Of a stretch of DNA of 64,000 bases, positions 59,823-64,000 are shown piece by piece. Within the stretch, counting starts at the first letter, position 1; each line of letters starts with the position of its first letter. The position numbers and the translations under genes are program-made. This DNA is from Nitrosomonas communis (GTDB lineage: Bacteria; Pseudomonadota; Gammaproteobacteria; Burkholderiales; Nitrosomonadaceae), in NCBI RefSeq assembly GCF_001007935.1, contig NZ_CP011451.1, positions 3,224,001 through 3,288,000 on the forward strand, given 5' to 3'. The notes under the pieces are model-generated. The model did not search any database, was not told the origin of the DNA, and saw only the letters and a program-made list of their open reading frames with translations.

Positions 59823-60185
59823 ATGGGAATATCTGACCCATTTTACTACACCATTGAAAAGGGACAAATTGCTGTCAAAATCAAAGGGAACCCAGTTGTT
59901 GAACAAGAAGGTCAGTTTAATTATGGAAGCCTATTGGCTGATGATTTTATTATTAAGCGTGCTGGCCATTTTAGAATTGAGGATTTTCACAATGACCAAG
60001 GAGATCAATTAGTATTTGATACAGGTTATGGATTAGTTTCGAGGGAGCAATTGATAAGTTTTGTGACTGATATGCGTTTTGAGGATGATAATTTTATTGT
60101 TAACTTTGGAGATTCCGCGTCTATAACTTTAGTGGGAGTTCATCAAAATCAAATTAGCTTTGATGATATTGTGGTATTAAGTTGA
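59823..60185 (+). CDS. Short protein ending like type I-secreted (RTX) proteins
   Basis: This 120-residue protein follows AAAGGAGA, ten bases before the ATG. It has no signal peptide. The last 70 residues (HFRIEDFHNDQGDQLVFDTG, then FVTDMRFEDDNFIVNFGDSA and ITLVGVHQNQISFDDIVVL) match the C-terminal target region of RTX proteins, in which acidic beta turns and a final hydrophobic tail guide export by a type I secretion system. No Ca-binding GGxGxD nonapeptides are present. It could be a minimal secreted protein or the end of a lost RTX gene. The hairpin at 59737-59791 is in its leader. Confidence 0.7.
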   Translation: MGISDPFYYTIEKGQIAVKIKGNPVVEQEGQFNYGSLLADDFIIKRAGHFRIEDFHNDQGDQLVFDTGYGLVSREQLISFVTDMRFEDDNFIVNFGDSASITLVGVHQNQISFDDIVVLS

Positions 60186-60479
60186 CATTGACTTAATGAG
60201 GATAGAACACAGCGATAAGCGACATTAGGTTTAAAGAGCAGATTCTAAGATGTCATATGCGGGCGCGGTACATGACTATGAGAAAAAAGATAGGAAACAA
60301 TATGCCAGCACCGCATGGCAACCCAATTAAAAAAACAAAGAACAAGGTACACGACTGCACAAGGCGAAATGGAAAGACGCCAGCAGATATGTACCGCCAT
60401 ATTTCTAAAATTTAGCTTGGTAGCGCTTGCCAGAAAAGCGAGAGTAACAATGAAGACCAGGTTATGTAATCGTTTTATA

Positions 60480-60944
60480 TTATTGGCTTTTTGGAGCGGG
60501 CCAAAGCAATGTAATTTTTTTATGATGTTCTTTTTCCTGAACATATAAATCACGATGCAAGGTATCCCCCTCGTAAGTAGCATCAAGTGAATATTTTCCT
60601 GGAGGAAGTTTAGCAAGCAGATAAGGTCCTTTGGACATCGTTTCCAGCACAGTGGAACCGGATGCATCCCTGATAACAATCTGGACATTACTAATATATA
60701 CCGCCTGAGCCGTACCAGCTTTGGCAAGTTCAAGCATCAGTGGCCATTTTTTCCCTTCCTTGAATATCGCATGGGATTCATCTTGACCAATGCCTCCAGT
60801 CATAAACACGACTTCACCTTGATTCTGCACTGGTGGAAGCGCAGATTCTGTTGGTACAAGCTCAACTTGTGAAAAACTGGAAGTACTAATGATACCAAGT
60901 AAAATCATAACAGAAGCTATCCGAACGAGTTTAGTAGTATTCAT
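60480..60944 (-). CDS. Secreted protein with a carboxypeptidase-regulatory-like domain
   Basis: This 154-residue protein has a signal peptide (MNTTKLVRIASVMILLGIIS, cleavage near SFS-QV). The mature part (VFMTGGIGQDESHAIFKEG, then NVQIVIRDASGSTVLETMS and KLPPGKYSLDATYEGDTLHR) resembles the small beta-sandwich (DUF4198/CarboxypepD_reg-like) domain that holds a hydrophobic loop LPPGKY. Such proteins are common and periplasmic in betaproteobacteria, with no known enzyme role. It stands alone. The start is supported by the signal peptide; no strong ribosome site was seen. Confidence 0.8.
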   Translation of the reverse strand: MNTTKLVRIASVMILLGIISTSSFSQVELVPTESALPPVQNQGEVVFMTGGIGQDESHAIFKEGKKWPLMLELAKAGTAQAVYISNVQIVIRDASGSTVLETMSKGPYLLAKLPPGKYSLDATYEGDTLHRDLYVQEKEHHKKITLLWPAPKSQ

Positions 60945-61221
60945 TATTATTTAATCCTTTTAGGTTTATGAATGCGTCCTGTCAAAAAAATCACGCGATA
61001 AACGAACTGAGCCTCAATGCTTAATCTTTTGTCTCTCTTAGATTGCCTTGCTTTCTGGGTATTGACCTCCTCATTGCTTATTGCCTCTAGCATTATTTCC
61101 GCAACAAAGCAAAGTATCATCGGGTTTATTAAAAATTAACCAGCATGGCATACATAGCGAGAAAAAGAGTAAAAATAAACTATGCACTGCAATGGATAAT
61201 ACATATACACAACCATCATAA

Positions 61222-61322
61222 TTCCATTTCTAAATCAAAACTGACTTTGTCACCTTCACCTTGTCGTATTATTGATACCATCTGCGGCTCGTCTTCGTAT
61301 CATGTTTGATTTAGAAATGGAA
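61222..61322. repeat. 101-bp palindromic element (MITE), TAA target duplication
   Basis: TTCCATTTCTAAATC to GATTTAGAAATGGAA, with TAA on both sides (61219-61221 and 61323-61325). Confidence 0.9.
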
Positions 61323-61619
61323 TAAGATGTTAAGAGAGGACGCCACTGAAGTGTATTGAAACATTCTTAAATTACAGGAATATTAATAAGACTGATTCTC
61401 AACAAAAGAAGTTCAAGCAAAATCAAAGCCAAAGCTGGCGACTGCCTGCTGCAAATTTTCAAAATTAAGGAATCATGGCTGAGTTGAAAACAACCTGATA
61501 ATGGATGTGTAGCAGCAGTAAGCTTGTTAGCAGCAAATGCAAAAATCAGAATCTTTTCCGTCAGCTCCAGTTCCAGAATCTTGCTTTTTAGTCCATTTAG
61601 AGAGAACTATGGGTTTTGA

Positions 61620-61720
61620 TTCGATTTCTAAATCAAAACTGACTTTGCTGGCTTCACCTTGTCGTATTATTGATACTGTCTACGGCTTGCCTTCGCGTCA
61701 TTTTTGATTTAGAAATGGAA
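61620..61720. repeat. 101-bp palindromic element (MITE), TGA target duplication
   Basis: TTCGATTTCTAAATC to GATTTAGAAATGGAA, with TGA on both sides (61617-61619 and 61721-61723). It rules out a plain TA duplication. Confidence 0.9.
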
Positions 61721-62058
61721 TGACATTGAGATTGAAACACTCATCTAGAAAATACCCTACCACTAACAAGCAAGCTGGCCATCAGTCTACTGATTCTGAT
61801 TACCGCCTTGACCCTGAGTATTTGTGACAATCTGAGCGAATACTATACCGGTAAACCTGAAAATAACAGTCAATGCTATTGTAAGGGTGCATACAATTTT
61901 TATTTACAAAGAAATATTTAGGAAAAATAGATTGGCAGATCGGATTGAAATACCGGTCAAGTGAGCTGTACTAGTATCTGTAAAATCCAGCGAAAAACAG
62001 TAAATAAGTTGCTATATTTTACTTCTGTGATTTGAAATCGGCGAGCAGAAGTTCACGC

Positions 62059-62313
62059 CTAATGATTTGGGCTTGCTGGAATTACTAAGACAATAAAAGT
62101 ATGAGGTTGCATTTCAGGATGCTCCTGAATTTCAACAACACGGACGAGAGTCGGCTCAAATGTCTCAGGATCAACAATAAAAGGCCGAATGATGAAATCG
62201 CCTACCCCTGGCAATGAGTAGGGGGAGTGGGATGGATCATATAACTCATCGACATATAAAACTTTATCTACATCCCATGGAAACACAGCCCATTTTACAG
62301 CCGGAAAACTCAT
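62059..62313 (-). CDS. Small hypothetical protein, paralogue of 62592-62846
   Basis: This 84-residue protein has no signal peptide and no motif I know. The core PAVKWAVFPWDVDKVLYVDE, IIRPFIVDPETFEPTLVRVV and EIQEHPEMQPHTFIVLV is about 60% identical to the protein encoded 280 bases upstream. The strong beta pattern and conserved PETxxP and EMQPHT suggest a small globular fold. The upstream region repeats too, so both arose by tandem duplication including the promoter. Function unknown. Confidence 0.72.
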   Translation of the reverse strand: MSFPAVKWAVFPWDVDKVLYVDELYDPSHSPYSLPGVGDFIIRPFIVDPETFEPTLVRVVEIQEHPEMQPHTFIVLVIPASPNH

Positions 62314-62591
62314 TGTCGTCGTTTGGCAACATTGTGAAATGAATGCCGAAGACTACAACAAATTTATGATATTGGCAAACTAAAATAGATATATCAACTA
62401 TATGAATCAAAATAATTTATTATAAATCACATTACTCAAGATCAACGACCAAATAGCCGACTGACCAAGAAGAAAAATATGACTGATCATATCATCAAGA
62501 CGACATGCCAGATATATCGGACATGCCTGATACTAACGTTTATTTACTAGATGTGAACAACTGAATTAACTACAATCGAAAAAGCTGATTC

Positions 62592-62846
62592 TTAATGATT
62601 TAGGTCTGCAGGAGTCACTACAAAAACGAGAGTATGGGGCTGCATTTCAGAATGATCCCGAATCTCAGCAACACGCACAGGAACTGGTTGACGTGTCTCA
62701 GGATCGATAAGAAAGGGCCGAATGATTAAGCTGCCCTCGCTTGGCAGTGTACAGGGTGAATCCCATAATTCTTCGATATATGAGACTTTACCTTCATCCC
62801 CTGGATACACAGCCCATTTTACAGCAGGAGTATTTATTGTTGTCAT
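62592..62846 (-). CDS. Small hypothetical protein, paralogue of 62059-62313
   Basis: This 84-residue protein (PAVKWAVYPGDEGKVSYIEE, IIRPFLIDPETRQPVPVRVA, EMQPHTLVFVVTPAD) is the twin of the gene downstream. Similar bases before both starts (CAAATTTATGA and GTTGC.AA.GAC.ACA) show that the promoter was copied as well; here the leader contains an extra AAAATTATGAT repeat. No family is recognised. Both copies are kept intact, which argues for use. Confidence 0.72.
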   Translation of the reverse strand: MTTINTPAVKWAVYPGDEGKVSYIEELWDSPCTLPSEGSLIIRPFLIDPETRQPVPVRVAEIRDHSEMQPHTLVFVVTPADLNH

Positions 62847-63199
62847 TTAGCAACATCATAAAACAAATATGAATGTTACAACAAATTTATGACAAAATTA
62901 TGATAAAATTATGATATTGATAAACTCAATTCATCATCCTTGTTCTTGCACTCCGGTTCTTCAAAGACCTACAGTTGAGCCAAAGCAGTCATCCACGCCA
63001 GAAAGCAGCAGCTTCTTACGTTCATAGCTTTCTATGGTCGACTATGGTCGAGCGTGAGATGAATACAATAATGGCAAGGGAAACCACTCCACCTGTCTTT
63101 GGTCAGGCTCGAAGCGAGACTACCCGATGCCGCTGATGGTCAACTCTTTTTAAAGTAGCAAAGATCATGATTAAGCAAAGCACGGCATATTTACGCGCA
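62847..63199. other. Gene-free stretch with short tandem repeats
   Basis: It holds AT-rich repeats near 62890-62920 and a CTATGGTCGA 10-base direct repeat near 63030. No gene is supported. Confidence 0.4.
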
Positions 63200-63360
63200 T
63201 CGTCTTTTCATTCCAATCCACCCATAACCGTACTTTTGCCAAAGCTCACGGCGAGCCGTACCTTTGTGTCAAGGATATTTGTGAAATATTAGGTGAGCTA
63301 AATAATAGCAAGGCAATAAAAGATGATGGCCATGAGTACATTGATAATCACACGATCTAA
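63200..63360 (+). pseudogene. Bro-N (phage antirepressor) domain remnant
   Basis: A frame without start reads KAHGEPYLCVKDICEILGEL and then NNSKAIKDDGHEYIDNHTI before TAA at 63358. This matches the N-terminal Bro/antirepressor motif (GEPWFVAKDVCxxLG..N...A). The part upstream (NPPITVL) is in another frame. It is a prophage leftover. Confidence 0.65.
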
Positions 63361-63376
63361 CACGATCAGCCCCTTA

Positions 63377-63476
63377 TTCCATTTCTAAATCAAAACTGAC
63401 TTTGCCAGCTCACCTTACTGCATTATTGATACTGTCTGCGGCTCGCCTTCGCATCATGTTTGATTTGGAAATGAAA
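63377..63476. repeat. Palindromic element (MITE), about 100 bp
   Basis: TTCCATTTCTAAATC to GATTTGGAAATGAAA, with one body base lost and TTA only at the left. Confidence 0.85.
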
Positions 63477-63653
63477 TCGATCTTATGTACCGCTTGATAG
63501 CATAAACATTCTTAGCTCCGCTTAGCCTATATTCTTCTTGCTGCATTGTACTTGAAAGAAATGAATGCTACAGCCATATCGACTGCGGTCAGCTTCACGA
63601 TTATACTTTTCTAAAAATGTGATAACTGTATCGCATCGTAATCTGGTTAGGAA

Positions 63654-64000
63654 TCAGGATTTAATAACCCCAGAAATTATGCAAGCAGATGGAATAGCAA
63701 CATAATTCCATTTCGGTAAAAACGGGTCAAACTCAATGGTGATATTTTCTTTAAAGCCATCAGCTACTTTGCGCCCAGTTTCAAATACCCTATCCATAAT
63801 TGAGATAAAGACCTTTAGTCCCTGAGAAGTTTTTGCTTTACTCATGACTGCTTTGACCCGCTCGACACTGGTAAAAATAACTCCACTACAAGCTTTGGTG
63901 ATATGAGGAAATAATCGATGCTCTATGGGATTATATTTTGACGTGTACGGGGGATAGTGAGCGATACGAATCTCAATAGCCAATTCATCTGCCAATTTCT
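63654..64000 (-). CDS. ISAzo13-type transposase, C-terminal part
   Basis: The frame runs off the right edge, so only about 115 residues are visible. IRIAHYPPYTSKYNPIEHR with the catalytic Glu, then LFPHITKACSGVIFTSVERV and FETGRKVADGFKENITIEFD are the typical end of ISAzo13 (Rhodopirellula-type) DDE transposases. The end PKWNYVAIP is complete, with stop TGA at 63654. Whether the whole element is intact lies outside this window. Confidence 0.85.
   Translation of the reverse strand, partial: KLADELAIEIRIAHYPPYTSKYNPIEHRLFPHITKACSGVIFTSVERVKAVMSKAKTSQGLKVFISIMDRVFETGRKVADGFKENITIEFDPFLPKWNYVAIPSACIISGVIKS

Larger units (their letters stand above)
60945..62058. other. Gene-free 1.1-kb stretch with two MITE copies
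   Basis: No gene is supported besides the palindromic elements at 61222 and 61620. A frame reading LAISLLILITALTLSICDNL near 61780-61840 lacks a clear start. Confidence 0.35.

Noticed and set aside
60271..60410. A short Lys-rich plus-strand frame near the secreted protein
   Set aside because: Weak start and no recognised family; could not be supported.
61780..61920. A hydrophobic segment that could be a small membrane protein
   Set aside because: No start codon or ribosome site in the right frame.
62059..62846. Tandem paralogues as a toxin-antitoxin pair
   Set aside because: Both genes encode similar proteins of the same length, so they are duplicates and not a toxin with its antitoxin.

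Overview
The window looks like chromosomal DNA of a Gram-negative bacterium of moderate-to-low GC content. The housekeeping genes (grpE-dnaK-dnaJ, purB, mnmA-nudJ, ligA-hpt-mtnP-def, tadA, prmB, rluB, dnaX-ybaB, 4.5S RNA) have a betaproteobacterial look. Taken with a cyclooxygenase-like gene beside a lipoxygenase gene, a member of the Nitrosomonas group is my best guess. That is inference: there is no rRNA, tRNA or ammonia-oxidation gene in the window to prove it.

Bases 1-27,000 are an accessory region full of exported or lipid-acting proteins and decaying mobile DNA. From the left, on the minus strand, a cyclooxygenase-like haem peroxidase gene precedes a lipoxygenase gene that runs off the window. 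Next come a lipase fragment, an IS630-type remnant, a patatin lipoprotein with a small coupled partner, and an alpha/beta-hydrolase lipoprotein. At 8.5-14.1 kb lie a Sel1/coiled-coil/caspase lipoprotein, a short autotransporter and a convergent TIR-transmembrane-Sel1 protein. After an IS110 wreck and another hydrolase lipoprotein come a peptidoglycan-binding-type exported protein, an unusual cytochrome P450, a large di-haem cytochrome c with an atypical second haem site, and a frameshifted six-bladed-propeller pseudogene. A lipoprotein and an outer-membrane porin close this part.

Bases 27,000-41,150 are mostly conserved core genes: the heat-shock operon behind a good sigma-32 promoter, purB, a GST, mnmA-nudJ, a glycosyltransferase pair, hemJ, and ligA-hpt-mtnP-def. 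Bases 41,661-47,370 hold a tight four-gene operon: a GMC oxidoreductase, an alpha/beta hydrolase with a cysteine nucleophile, an acetoacetate-decarboxylase-like protein and a patatin. The first and last proteins share an extra domain, which points to joint work on one lipid or sterol-like substrate. Bases 47,800-56,720 return to core genes and end in the 4.5S RNA. Bases 56,700-64,000 are accessory again: an IS1202-type element with 18-bp target duplications, small secreted or hypothetical proteins, tandem paralogues, a Bro-N remnant and the end of an ISAzo13-type transposase.

A family of about nine copies of a 101-bp palindromic element (a MITE) is spread through the window. Several copies have 3-bp TNA target duplications, and the ends resemble those of the IS630-type fragments in the same window.

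The two most promising systems are a bacterial oxylipin set (cyclooxygenase, lipoxygenase, a P450 without the monooxygenase I-helix motif, a di-haem cytochrome) and an envelope-spanning TIR/caspase/autotransporter module whose TIR and caspase proteins both carry Sel1 repeats.
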